This document shows, piece by piece, positions 1-10,079 of a stretch of DNA of 64,000 nucleotides (positions are counted from its first letter, which is position 1; the number at the start of each line of letters is the position of its first letter). Under the pieces are notes generated by a model. That model ran no database searches, was not told the origin of the DNA, and saw only the letters and a list, made by a program, of their open reading frames with translations. The translations under genes were made by a program, and so were the position numbers. This stretch comes from Viridothelium virens (lineage: Eukaryota > Ascomycota > Dothideomycetes > Trypetheliales > Trypetheliaceae), in assembly GCA_010094025.1 (NCBI GenBank), contig ML991820.1, forward strand, positions 62,001 to 126,000, given 5' to 3'.

Positions 1-2127
1 GAAGGAACTGTCGGTAGAATAGGTCATATTGCCAAAGCGGTTTGCTTGAGACGACTCGCCCACAGACTCTTCCAGTTCCCGCAAAAGCTCCTCCTGTTCC
101 TCCATTCGCAAAGTAGAGAGCGGCCGGTTCACCATAGCAGGTGTGCTGCTGAGCGGCCGAGTCTGACCAGGGCCTTTTTTGGAGGATCCTAAGCGGTTCT
201 GCTCTTTGCTCAATTGCGCGGATTCGTGTCTCGGGGTCTCCATGTTCTTCTTTTGCGTTGGTGCAGAGGCAAATCTGGGTTGTTGCTGCTTCTTCGATAG
301 ACGCTTCTGCTTCTTCGGAGGGCTGGGCTCTTCAGGAGGCGGCCCGACTGTGCGAGTCTGAATCAACTGTTTATGCATTAGGCTGGCCGAAACTTTGTGA
401 GCCCATTGCATTTTATAAGCCAGTGTCAATTCGTCCAGGCCTGTAAATCCTGCGGGAAATCTCTCTGTAGTTGGTCTGGCTGGATAGTCCGGACAGAGCG
501 CATCGAGTCTTCCTAGCTGCGATGCATACAGGAATTTCTTGGCGACACTAATAGCAGGGCTACAAGTAAGTCCCGGAGAGGCATTGGCGGTCACGTCCTT
601 GTCATTTCGATAAGCCTCGACATCCGCGTTGATCTTCTGAAGGAGGGTCGGGAAGTGGAACGCTTGTTCGAGACAAAGCAGGTGAACGTATCCAGCGGTC
701 TTCTCTGGATTAGCGGCCTGATCCGATGGACTCCTCTGTGGAGACTCGTCGAAAGCTACACGGATGTCAAATGGGGATATCAATCCTTCTTGGTCGTGAT
801 AGGCACACGAGGTAAAACGACAGTAAAGATTTCTCGCGTCCTGGCGGCCAAGAATTGAAGTCTGGGGCGCCTTTTGGATCCAGAGCTTCAGTGGCACTCC
901 ATCTCTAATGTGGTATGTGAAGAAAACGCGCAGCTCGTCAACACTGAATACGGGCTTCTTCAATGCGCCTTTCTCAGTACGCTCGAATGGGCCTCGACAT
1001 CCTATCCACATCGGAGAGGGCTGTTTGAGAACAGTGGGGCTGAGAGAAGCTGGGGCTCGCCTAGCCACAGCAGCTGTATTCGACGGAAGTTCTGAGGGTA
1101 TTTGCTTGCGTCCTTTCCCCTTGTGTGAGCCGCCCTGATCCTTTTCAACACTTGAACTGGAGCTGGTTTGATCCTGCATTGAAGGCACCTCTTCTGGTTC
1201 TGGCGAGCCTCTCGCACGAGTTCTGATAATTTGGAGGTTTTGCTCGCATTTCTGGAGCCTGAAAGACATTATCGTGAGTTCGTTCTTAAGGCTTTCGGGC
1301 AGGTCCCTTCCAGCTATCATGTAATTGTTGGACCTTGCTTGAATGCGTTGCATGGTTTTACTCGTGCTTTCCTGATAGGCAAGATAGAGGGCGTACTGGC
1401 TTCTCAATTTGTGGACATAGTCTCCAATCGCGGCAAGATCCGAGGCTATTACGGTTGGTATGTGAACTTGGAGCTTTTCTGATGCTTTTTGCGCCTCCTC
1501 AGAAATTTCCACTTTCGATCCGGGTTGCTGAACTGGTGCCTGACTTGGCGGCGAACGACTCTGGAGAGAAGGGGTGGCATGCTTTTGTTGAGATACGTCT
1601 TGGATTGAACGAACACGCTTAAGGGTCCGAGTAGCAGCACCAGGAGGTAGCATTTTTGCTTTGGGATTAGAGGTTCCTGAAGCCGTAGGCAGAACAGGGG
1701 TTGACTGTGTACGGAGCAATGCCGGCCGCGTTGAAGTCGAGTTCCTAGCTAGGGTAGCTTGTTCAACGCGTTCAACAGAAGTGGACTTGGAGGCCTCGGG
1801 GCGGGCTCCTGAATAATCAGGTCCGGGCCTATTTCTTGCATTTCGTCTGCCTGTACTTGTCCCCTTCGGTTCAGTTGATTCGGTAGTACTTGAACCATGC
1901 TGATTGTTCGAAGTGGAACTTCGGCTTGGAGCGTGATCTTCGTTTTGATTCGAAGTGGCTGAAACCGTACTTCCGTGCTGGTTGCCCTTGTTAAGCGAAT
2001 CGACGAGTCCCTCGTCATGGCCAACTACGGTTAGAGCTGGTGTGGCAGGAGCTGAGCTCTGCGACTGGGCTGGTCCCGGTGAAGAAGGCCAGGAGACTGC
2101 GGGAGTTTTTCCGTCTTCAGAAGCCAT
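1..2127 (-). CDS. Uncharacterised fungal protein, 3' end cut by window edge
   Basis: An open frame of 709 codons runs without a stop from the ATG at 2127-2125 to the left edge, so the C-terminus lies outside the window. I do not recognise the family. Residues about 1-190 and the last 120 visible residues are polar, Ser/Pro/Lys/Gln-rich and probably disordered. A short helical, Tyr/Leu-rich stretch lies near residues 225-300. The most protein-like part is about residues 360-570, where Trp, Phe, Tyr and Cys are frequent; it begins with MWIGCRGPFERTEKGALKKP and includes FTYHIRDGVPLKLW and NLYCRFTSCAYHDQEGLI. That composition suggests one compact domain in a regulatory or nuclear protein, but this is inference. 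No intron is needed. The gene is divergent from the Hsp20 gene, with about 2 kb between them. Confidence 0.8.
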   Translation of the reverse strand, partial: MASEDGKTPAVSWPSSPGPAQSQSSAPATPALTVVGHDEGLVDSLNKGNQHGSTVSATSNQNEDHAPSRSSTSNNQHGSSTTESTEPKGTSTGRRNARNRPGPDYSGARPEASKSTSVERVEQATLARNSTSTRPALLRTQSTPVLPTASGTSNPKAKMLPPGAATRTLKRVRSIQDVSQQKHATPSLQSRSPPSQAPVQQPGSKVEISEEAQKASEKLQVHIPTVIASDLAAIGDYVHKLRSQYALYLAYQESTSKTMQRIQARSNNYMIAGRDLPESLKNELTIMSFRLQKCEQNLQIIRTRARGSPEPEEVPSMQDQTSSSSSVEKDQGGSHKGKGRKQIPSELPSNTAAVARRAPASLSPTVLKQPSPMWIGCRGPFERTEKGALKKPVFSVDELRVFFTYHIRDGVPLKLWIQKAPQTSILGRQDARNLYCRFTSCAYHDQEGLISPFDIRVAFDESPQRSPSDQAANPEKTAGYVHLLCLEQAFHFPTLLQKINADVEAYRNDKDVTANASPGLTCSPAISVAKKFLYASQLGRLDALCPDYPARPTTERFPAGFTGLDELTLAYKMQWAHKVSASLMHKQLIQTRTVGPPPEEPSPPKKQKRLSKKQQQPRFASAPTQKKNMETPRHESAQLSKEQNRLGSSKKGPGQTRPLSSTPAMVNRPLSTLRMEEQEELLRELEESVGESSQANRFGNMTYSTDSSF

Positions 2128-4084
2128 TCTCAATCTCACACACTTTTCAAGAAGTGCGTCTAGAAAGATTCTGAATTCCAAATCGAGATATTGGTGAAGA
2201 AATAAAGTGCGGCGGTTATATACTAGCGGAGGTAGCGTAATCATATCATAGTGTGCGGCCCAGCCTGAAGGACACCTTCGCCCGCCGGTCGAGAGGCTCT
2301 GCTACTCACAAAGTACGCCGCCATCACTGTATCGATGGCCAGCTTTCCGGGTCACCTGCGAATTTCGAAATTGCAAAGCCGGCCTGGATATCACAGCAGC
2401 AATGACATAGTGTGAAACCTTCATCAGATGATGTGTGTAGAGCCCTAAACCAGCCGCGGAAAAGGTTGTAGGTCACTTCATATTCCCTAATATCAGTCAG
2501 CCACGAATATCCGTGATCACGAAATCCCGCTACATGAGCCTGACATGTCGACATATTGACTTTGGAGCCCAGAGTTGAAGCAGGAAGCCGCAGAGAATTT
2601 CTATGATCTACAGTTGATGTATTGTGCAAGACTCACCTTCCGCTGCTGTTTCATCCCTATACAGGTAGGGCCAGCCTCGCTAGTTGCTAAGCGGTCCTGA
2701 TAGGGTTCACTTGCAGCGAAGATTTTATTCAAGAGTCACCATGGTCCAGTAACAAAATGGTCATCGGTAAAACATTTCAGCTAGCTTAGCCCTGCCTGCC
2801 ATGACAAGCTCTTTCCGTCAATGGCGCAGAGCATTTCGGATTGAGCTCCGAGCTAAACCACCGACATATTGAAGATTGGGCGGTCCAGTCGTTTCTGATG
2901 CCAATGATCGCGCCGAAATGATTGGGGGTTTTGAGTTGCCATGAGGCGACATGTTGCCTTTCACGCTTTGTTCTTGCTTTTGAAACCTGAGGTCCCCGAG
3001 CACTGCTATTTTCATTAGCCTAGCAACATTTCTGGTACTTCAGGACATGCCAATATTTCTAGAGTACGAGTGTTCAGAAGGTCTCCAAGCAAGGGTTTCC
3101 ACACAATAGTTTCAGAACAGGTCTGTGAATTTTGCATATTTTCATCATTGGTTTAGTGACAGGAAAGAGGTAGCGAATGTCTTACCTCTGGATGATCGCA
3201 ATCAACAAGCTATTTGATGCAGATTCCGAATGGAAAACTCAAAATCAAGGGGCTGGAAGTTCTAGAAGGAGAGGGAAGAGTATGCCATCAGTGTGCAGGT
3301 ACTCTACCAGCTGCCAGTAGAAGAACGATATCAGCGCAGCGCTTTCATGCGATCAGTGGTGAAGACATCCATGACGACGAGTCGAGTTGACTGCAAGACG
3401 AGTCCACATCGAGCACGATTCTATGGTCTGTGGTGCGTTTGAGCTGAAGAAAGGTCGAGCGGAATAATGTGGCCACGGGCTGGCAGAACCAAATTCCGCT
3501 CCGAATCAGGGAAGGTGGTTGAACTAATCAGCTGCTGGGATTGCAGTGAGTGGATTTGCACTTCGTCGCTGAGCTCCATGTGCACATATCCTTGCTGAAC
3601 CTATAATTCTTCAAAAGCTATATCGCATCCTGTTTGGGCACTGCTCATGGGAGATTCCACTCGGGCGAATTGAGTCGGCGGTATGAGATCGGGCCCGAGA
3701 GGCCAACCAAACCCACCAGCGCAGGCAGTACTCGGCCGCGTACGCGTGGTCAACGCCTGACGCATCAAAGTTCTGGCCAATTCTCGGTGTTTCCATAAGT
3801 GCGCATGAAAGCCTGTGATAGGCCTCTTGATGGACGGGGCGTTTGTGGTTGCGAGATGACGAAGCAGTGGATGCACATGCGGGTGGCGACATTCGTAACC
3901 CCGACTGCCTACCATACCAAGAGTACCAAGGTAGATATTAAGTATATATAAACTGTTCTTTGCTTGGGCAAAATTCCTGCTTCTCCTAGACACTATTTCC
4001 CTCAAGTCCTATTTCAACTCTCAAATCCGACAAAACTCATTTCTATCATTTCTTGCACGGCACACTACTTAAACACACTCCAAT
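2128..4084. other. Intergenic, divergent promoters of the left-edge gene and Hsp20
   Basis: About 2 kb with only short scattered open frames on both strands, none with convincing codon usage or recognisable domains. It must hold the promoters of both flanking genes. The only clear element is the TATA box near 3943. I looked for clustered heat-shock elements (alternating GAA/TTC blocks) and found only isolated TTC and GAA triplets, not a convincing array. Confidence 0.6.
3943..3952 (+). promoter_or_regulatory. TATA box upstream of Hsp20 gene
   Basis: The sequence TATATATAA lies about 135 bp before the Hsp20 start codon. A strong TATA box suits a stress-induced gene and most other genes here lack one. 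The assignment rests on sequence match and position only. Confidence 0.55.
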
Positions 4085-5086
4085 ATGCCATCCATCCACT
4101 ACATGAACCAATCAGCCCCCTTCTGGGACTTCATCGCAAGTCTCGAAAACCAAGGCACCTCTCATCCTTACTTCACCCCCAACAACAATAACAACAATAA
4201 CAACAATAACAATCGCGAGTCCGACAACAGCGACAACGACCGTGACCGCGACTTCCCCTGGGGTCCACGAGCCTGGGGCGGACCCTTCGCCTACCGCGGA
4301 CGCCCCAGCCACGCCCATCCAGAAGGCCCACCTCCTCCCCCCGAAGCCGGCGAGGACGAAGCCGCTACGGGCCCTCCACCAGACTACGAGGGACCAGACG
4401 CAACCCCCCAGGAGAAAGACGGCGGCGAGGGCCCATCCAATCCCCGCGGCCCGCACCGCCATCACCGCGACCGCTCCCACCAACGCCACGGCGGCCACCC
4501 TCACGCCCACCCCCATGGTCCGGACGCCCGTCGTGGCTGCCACGGACGACGCGGCGGCTGGGGCGGCTGGGGCGGTTGGGGAGGTCGTCATCGGGGTGCG
4601 GCTCCCTTCGCGGGGGGCTTCCCCTTTGGCGGGGGCTTCAACCCTGGGAACTTCGCTGAGTTCCTGACATCGCAGTTCGGGCCTGACAATAATCAAGGTG
4701 GAGCCAGTGGAGGTGCGGGTGGCAGCGGCGAGTTTCGCCCAGCTGTGGATGTCTTCGATACGGAGAGTGCGTTCGTAGTGCATGTGTCGTTGCCGGGCGC
4801 GAAGAAGGAGGACGTGGCTGTGAATTGGGATGCTGATAAGAGTGAGTTGGTGATCGGAGGTGTGATCACCAGGCCTGGGGATGAGGAGTTCTTGAAGACA
4901 TTGGCGTTGGATGAGAGGAGGGAGGTTGGAGCGTTTGATAGGAAGGTCAGATTGGGGAGTCGGGCGAACCCGGCGCAGGTGGACGTGGATGCAATCGGGG
5001 CGAAATTGGAGGACGGCATTCTGAGGATTGAGGTCCCAAAGTTGGATAAGGATTACGTGGAGATTAGGAAGGTGGACGTGGAGTAA
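4085..5086 (+). CDS. Hsp20/alpha-crystallin small heat-shock protein (Hsp30-like)
   Basis: A single-exon protein of 333 residues. The alpha-crystallin domain is at about residues 213-333, with the usual opening ([20 protein letters not shown]), an acidic KKEDV turn and the terminal [10 protein letters not shown] strand. Small heat-shock proteins are ATP-independent holdases that bind unfolding proteins in the cytosol. The start fits fungal Hsp30 proteins, which begin with a short aromatic segment (here [11 protein letters not shown]). It is unusually long: between that segment and the domain lie an Asn run encoded by an AAC/AAT microsatellite, an acidic and Pro-rich part, a His/Arg-rich part ([20 protein letters not shown]) and a Gly/Trp/Phe-rich part. 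These are probably disordered. The coding strand is C-rich to about 4540 and G-rich after it (4441-4500: 35 C, 13 G; 4561-4620: 14 C, 32 G). Confidence 0.93.
   Translation: MPSIHYMNQSAPFWDFIASLENQGTSHPYFTPNNNNNNNNNNNRESDNSDNDRDRDFPWGPRAWGGPFAYRGRPSHAHPEGPPPPPEAGEDEAATGPPPDYEGPDATPQEKDGGEGPSNPRGPHRHHRDRSHQRHGGHPHAHPHGPDARRGCHGRRGGWGGWGGWGGRHRGAAPFAGGFPFGGGFNPGNFAEFLTSQFGPDNNQGGASGGAGGSGEFRPAVDVFDTESAFVVHVSLPGAKKEDVAVNWDADKSELVIGGVITRPGDEEFLKTLALDERREVGAFDRKVRLGSRANPAQVDVDAIGAKLEDGILRIEVPKLDKDYVEIRKVDVE
4181..4214 (+). repeat. AAC/AAT trinucleotide microsatellite in Hsp20 gene
   Basis: An in-frame run of AAC and AAT codons encodes eleven consecutive Asn residues of the Hsp20 protein. Changes in repeat number would keep the frame. 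Confidence 0.9.
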
Positions 5087-5429
5087 GGGTCAATATAGAG
5101 ACGACAAGACGAGACGGAAAGGTTTGGCAGGATGAAAGAGATATGGGTAAGTAGGTAGGGCAATCACTATGAAACAAAAAAATGGGGGAACAACAAATAT
5201 CCTGTATTATTATTTTGTGATATCCGCAGGTCAAGAACACTTGACCTATGGACATGATATGTTTTATGAATGATCCTAAGAGTCCCAGTACATACCCTTC
5301 TTCATAATGAGTGATACAGCCAAGGCCATATAAAGTCCACTGATAGATTACACGAATTGAATTAACTACGCTATTCTCGTTACATTAATCCAGATCGTCA
5401 TCATCATACAAGGAAACCATTATGCTACT
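5087..5429. other. Convergent 3' region of Hsp20 and tubby-like genes
   Basis: This 343-bp AT-richer spacer holds the two facing 3' ends. I see no further gene. Confidence 0.6.
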
Positions 5430-6350
5430 TCACGCCTTCGTCACCAACCCCTCACCCTCCCTAAGCTTCAACATCACAAAGCAGCTCGTGACAACCGCAT
5501 CCTTCATCCTCTGATCCTCGGCCCCCCTCACAACATTCAGCACGCCCTCCCTCTTCCTTCCCCCACACCACCTCCTCACATCATCCATAAACACCGCCAC
5601 CACGCCCCCCTCCTCATCCTCCAGCCTCCAAATCGCACTTCCCGCCAACCCCCCACCCACCTCCGACCCCTTCCCACCCCTCCACCAAAACACCCCCACA
5701 CCTCCACCCCCCCTCGGAAGCCCAATCTCCCAGCCCCCAACACCATCCCGCTCCAAGCGCGTGATGTTCATCGTGTCCAGCGAGACATTGGCGACGCTGC
5801 CCGGCGCAACGATCTGCGCGGAGCCGACCGTCGCACAGCTGCGGCGGACGACGACGGCGGGGTCGCGGTTGCGGTACCGGATTTTGTAGGCGTTGCAGCA
5901 GGAGTCTGAAGGGGTGAGGCGGACTTTTTGGAGGGTGCCGCGGCGGAGTTTGGTGTAGACGCGGTAGGAGGCTGCGGAGGTGGTGGTGGCGGCCTGCGCG
6001 GTGCGAGGTATGGGTGACAGGGAGGAAGATTGGATGGGGTGCGTGGAGTGGTGAGGGTGGGCCTTTTCGTTGTAGTCGTCGGCGGATTTGCTGTGGATAG
6101 GAGAGTCGATTGAGTCGTAGGCTGGAGGGGATTCTGCGGGTAGCTCGCTCAGGATGCTACTTTCAGGAGTGGGATCGGGGGCGTCGTTGATGCTATTGTT
6201 TGATGTTGAAGAGGGAAGGGAGGCCTCAACCATGGCGCGGTCGACGGACAAAGCATGATTGCGTTTCTTTTGCTGATGCTCTTGAATTTCGTTGTAGGCG
6301 AGAATACCGGCCTTGATGACAAGGGGCTGATGATTCCGTCGACGGCACAT
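5430..6350 (-). CDS. Probable tubby C-terminal-fold (LURP1-like) protein with PPxY motif
   Basis: Single-exon protein of 306 residues. The basic N-terminus (MCRRRNHQPLVIKAGILAYNE) and the beta-rich C-terminal half (about residues 130-305) resemble uncharacterised fungal proteins of the tubby C-terminal-like superfamily. This is pattern recognition, not an alignment. Strand-like segments include ASYRVYTKLRRGTLQKVRL, NAYKIRYRNRDPAVVVRRS and SAIWRLEDEEGGVVAVFMDD. A PPAY motif at residues 75-78, in a disordered acidic region, fits the PPxY consensus bound by WW domains of Rsp5-type ubiquitin ligases. The coding strand flips from C-rich to G-rich near 5780 (plus strand 5641-5700: 40 C, 2 G; 5941-6000: 11 C, 32 G). 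The gene converges on the Hsp20 gene. Confidence 0.8.
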   Translation of the reverse strand: MCRRRNHQPLVIKAGILAYNEIQEHQQKKRNHALSVDRAMVEASLPSSTSNNSINDAPDPTPESSILSELPAESPPAYDSIDSPIHSKSADDYNEKAHPHHSTHPIQSSSLSPIPRTAQAATTTSAASYRVYTKLRRGTLQKVRLTPSDSCCNAYKIRYRNRDPAVVVRRSCATVGSAQIVAPGSVANVSLDTMNITRLERDGVGGWEIGLPRGGGGVGVFWWRGGKGSEVGGGLAGSAIWRLEDEEGGVVAVFMDDVRRWCGGRKREGVLNVVRGAEDQRMKDAVVTSCFVMLKLREGEGLVTKA

Positions 6351-7528
6351 TTTGGTGGTTGAGGAAAGCTATATGGAGATAGAACGTGATGTAATGTAAT
6401 GAAATGGTGATTTTGGATACTGGGCAAACGGATTGAAAATTCTCTTGAAAGCTTATAGGAGTTTTGAGCTGATTATTCCAGAGACTCTGAAAACGAGAAA
6501 TCACTTAACTATTTATCTCTCAACGAAGTCGATGATACGGGACAAGGTTTATAGGTTCCGGCCGTTAATGTAAATGGTGGTTTACCACGCTTCGTCCGAA
6601 ACAAGCACAGTTTCTGCGAGGCGCAACGCCTGATTCTTAGATAGCTACGGAGCACGGAGTAAATCTACGTGTATAGGGAGGCGGGGAGATGTTGGAGCGA
6701 TGCCGATCGTCGGGGGTCGATGGCTTACGCCCGTACTTTGTAGATGACGCAATAGGCGGTACCATAGATTTATGCGAACCTCGCCATTTGTTGGTTTCTA
6801 ACAGGCGTTTTCGCCCTGGCGTGCTGGCACCCTCCAAAAACATCTAGCAAAACCAAATATTCAGGCTCTACTCGCTTATCAAAGTAGTGCAAAGTAGCTA
6901 GGGATTACCATCAGCTAGGCTGCAGCTGCACAACCATATGCTATATGTTTGACCCTAACAAGCAAATGATATCAGACTTTCTTTCCCCAAACCGGATATG
7001 AAGTAGTTCAATCCCGCTCAGCTATATGTAATGAATGTTTTCTAATATAAAATGGCTGAATTCTGATACAAGTATGGTGAAAGGCTAAGATAAAGGGAGA
7101 CAAGAAGGAAGAGCGAGGCTACCTACCTAGGTAGTTCGTAGTGCTGACCTTGGGAGATACGTCACAGAAGTACGTGTAACGAATAGAGGTGTTCAATCTT
7201 TGGGATTTACTGAGGGATGGGAGATCCTCCTATTAACCATCATCCTTATTCGTCAGTATTGACCATTTCTATCAATTTTCCGTTGATAAATAAGATGACA
7301 TGTAAGATCGGCTCGAAGACTTACATCTGACCAATCTTACTCAAGCAATCCTCCGCATGAACGCGGCATGGTGCAAAGGTTGGCCGAATTCCCTATTCGT
7401 CGCCCACGAGCCAAGATGAAATCGATTCACATTAAAGGCGACATTACGTTGCACTTCGAAGTCGCCCCTTCCCACACCTTCTTCGCAACCTCAAATTTTT
7501 AAGAGTCTTTCTTTGATCTCTTTCAATA
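6351..7528. other. Intergenic, divergent promoters of tubby-like and ABM genes
   Basis: About 1.2 kb without a supported gene; the short open frames look random. It contains a perfect 12-bp palindrome at 7123-7134 that recurs at 15641-15652. The last 100 bp are pyrimidine-rich, as is common just before fungal transcription starts. Confidence 0.55.
7123..7134. repeat. 12-bp palindrome CTACCTAGGTAG, copy 1
   Basis: A perfect inverted repeat in intergenic DNA, identical to the copy at 15641-15652. It could be a binding site for a dimeric regulator, but no function is shown. Confidence 0.5.
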
Positions 7529-7922
7529 ATGTCCTCCACTACTGAGACCAGTAAAGTCGAGCTCATCGCTGTCGTCACTATCAAGCCTGACAAAGTCGAG
7601 CGTGTACTCAAATATCCTTCCTACCATATCTCTGCGGAGGTACTGACGTTTTTGCCTTCAGGTCAAAGCCCTTACCACCACCTTCATTGATTTCGTCAAA
7701 GCGCAGGAGCCCGACACCCTCAATTTCTACATGGTGGAGGAAGTAGATGCGACAGAGCCGCGTTTTATCATGGTAGAGTCCTATAAGGATCAAGCGTCCA
7801 TGGAAGCGCATTCGGCGTCGTCCAACCTCAAAACGCTCTTTGCCACTTTTGAGGAGGAGAAAGTCTTTATGAGCGCGCCGCAGCAGTACGTAGGGAAGAA
7901 GGTGGCCGGCTTTACGAGATGA
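7529..7922 (+). CDS. ABM-domain (dimeric alpha+beta barrel) protein
   Basis: Two exons, 7529-7603 and 7662-7922, encode 111 residues. The 58-bp intron ends TTCAG and has a TACTGAC branch site at 7641-7647. The spliced protein matches the antibiotic-biosynthesis-monooxygenase family in length and order: an N-terminal strand (VELIAVVTIKPDKVERV), a helix, then NFYMVEEVDATEPRFIMVES and the typical YKDQASMEAHSASSNLKTL segment. Members form dimeric alpha+beta barrels and act as small monooxygenases or isomerases on varied substrates, and some have no known substrate. Nothing nearby suggests a pathway. Without splicing, the first exon would run out of frame into intron sequence. Confidence 0.88.
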
Positions 7923-8114
7923 GCAGAAGGCAGAAAGGCGATGAAATTGTCTAGGAACTAGAGAAGGAGAGGGCACAGAACCCGAAAACATGCCATGAAA
8001 GTCATTTTGATCTCTTTCGACGGGTATATATCCAGCCCGCAACATTATATGTATCCGTCAGATTCCCAGAACACCGATCCTGTAAACCCGTTCAGTGCGC
8101 ATGTCCTCCCTTCT

Positions 8115-8609
8115 TCACAACCCTAATGGGTTCCCAGCATTCTGTTCCTTTCCTCCATATCTCTTCTCCTTAAACGTCTTCTTCCCAGAACCCGGCTCGC
8201 TTGCTCCATCAGTAGCTTTATGCCCTAGATCCATGAGACCGTCCACAGCGCCGCCCACCGGCTCCGTCACCCCGCGTCCAACGACTGAGTTGATAGGTTT
8301 GGCAACCGTATTGAGCGTTGCACCGACTGGAGAAAGGCCCTTTTGCAGGACGTTACCAACTGGGTCTGCAACGGGAGAAAGGAAGCCTGGAAGCGGTTAG
8401 ATTAATTAAGGTGGTGGATCAGGCAAGACGAGACGAGACGCGATAACTGAATGAAGATGAGAGGGATACGGATAGAAGGAATGATCACCTTTTTCGTTGG
8501 CTTGAAGTCCTTGTCCAGTGCCTTGAGCTGATTGTTCCTCGTCCTTCTTCAGTATCTTTTGCTTCTCCGCAACGTTGTCTTCGTGCTGTTGTCCGCCTAG
8601 GCTGGCCAT
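8115..8609 (-). CDS. Small hydrophilic protein of unknown function
   Basis: Two exons, 8609-8489 and 8386-8115, join in phase through a 102-bp intron to give 130 residues. The intron starts GTGATC and ends TTCCAG, and CTAAC lies 11 bases before the acceptor. The N-terminus is charged and Gln/Lys-rich. The middle repeats short Pro-Val-Gly units (PVADPVGNVLQKGLSPVG, then VAKPINSVVGRGVTEPVGG), and the C-terminus is Lys-rich. There is no signal peptide or membrane segment. The composition recalls hydrophilin-type stress proteins, but I do not recognise a family. It converges with the ABM gene, 192 bp away. Confidence 0.72.
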
Positions 8610-10079
8610 GATTTACAAGGGACAGCTGAGTGATTGCTCTTCTTGCAAAATACTAGGGTAGTACGAGATGAGAAGCTGCAGACTCAGGGGCTAATGTAGA
8701 TTGAAACCCTCCAGAGAGCTGGCGCGTTCTTGTTTTGCACCTCATTGAATTGCTTCTGCGTAGCCGTGACGTCACACTCTGCATCATGAGACTCCGCGTC
8801 CTTCCAGACCGAATTGGGATTTACGCTATTACGAATCAAGCACCCAAAGCTACGTCTCGACCTGACGCTGCTGGGATCTTATCCAGGTTAAACTTCTGAA
8901 TCAGGGACCCCTGAGTCGATCTTGTCCACGGCACAATAGCACCATAGGGTCTGTACGCAGGTGCGTAGTTCGCTCTCTGTCATAGTCTTTTCTGCATCTT
9001 GAGTTATACAGTACCCTTGAAGAGAGACCCTTACCCAAGAAAAGGACATCGATGGGTCGTTGTAGGTTGTGGATTTTGCCACTGTATCGTTGGAGCCTAC
9101 TGGTCAGCTCCTTACTCTTAACAATAACGCTCGCTAGCGCTGAGCAAATATGGTTGAACCTGAGTCACTGGCAACTCCACTCCGTACTCATTTGCGATCG
9201 TTCAATTGCAAAGAATGGTCAAGGTCGTTTCAAATTTTGAAAAATTAGGTACTGCATTAACATGACGCTCATCGCCGGCTACCACTCACCCGCCTCATCA
9301 CCTCTTGCCCACTCCACTACTATGCTTTCAGAGTGTGGTTAAGTACATCAATATGGGTTCGTAAAGGTAAGGGTGTCCGCAGAAACATGAACAGCCAGTG
9401 AATCGAGTGTGCCCTCCGATCGCCCATGGCTCCGAATTCCGCCTTCTGCGCCCTCGCCGGCCCGAGAAACCCCTATTTAGGTATCCTCCAAAAGAGACCA
9501 TGAGCCCGGCAGACCGCATCATCAGCAAATAGAGAACAGAAAGACTAGAATTTCTGTGAAGTATGTCAACCCATATTACAGCACTTTCATAGCCACCATA
9601 TAGACAAAGAAGCGAATCCGAAGGAGGAAAAGAGAGGGTAGAGCCATTGAAAGAAAGCTAATTTTTCGAGATCTTACTCCTTCGCGCCGCCCGCTATGTT
9701 TCGTGCGCAACTCGAAGATCAATCCCTATCTCATGATCAAGTATTCAAGGAAATCCCCAGCACTGCATGGAGGCACTGGGACTCATTTATGTCTTGGTCT
9801 GATCGGTTATTTTCGTGCGTGCGATGTGCAGTGAAACAAGGAATTGCTCGACCGCCCACCACCCTTTTTTGATTTTTAAACATGTTTTCTTTGCGCCTTC
9901 GCGCCGAAAACTCCAGTAATTGCTGAACAGGATGGACCCTCGATAGTTCGTAGACGAGCCGTATCAGAAGAAACGGTATCATCACGGTGACATGAGGAAA
10001 ATCTAGTAGATTTCTGGTATGTGAAGGGCAAACAAGGGGTTTCGTTCGTCCGCGGGACCGTATGTTTGATTCTGGTAAA
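8610..10079. other. Intergenic, no gene supported
   Basis: About 1.5 kb holding the promoter of the small hydrophilic protein and the 3' region of the Puf gene. Several 60-140 codon open frames occur, but none shows domain sequence or splice-consistent extension. Confidence 0.5.

Noticed and set aside
3500-4084. Heat-shock elements before the Hsp20 gene
   Set aside because: Only isolated GAA and TTC triplets were found, not three or more alternating units.
4112-4783. 223-codon antisense frame over the Hsp20 gene
   Set aside because: It mirrors the strongly biased coding strand; the sense frame has the alpha-crystallin domain and the antisense product is low-complexity Val/Ala/Gly.
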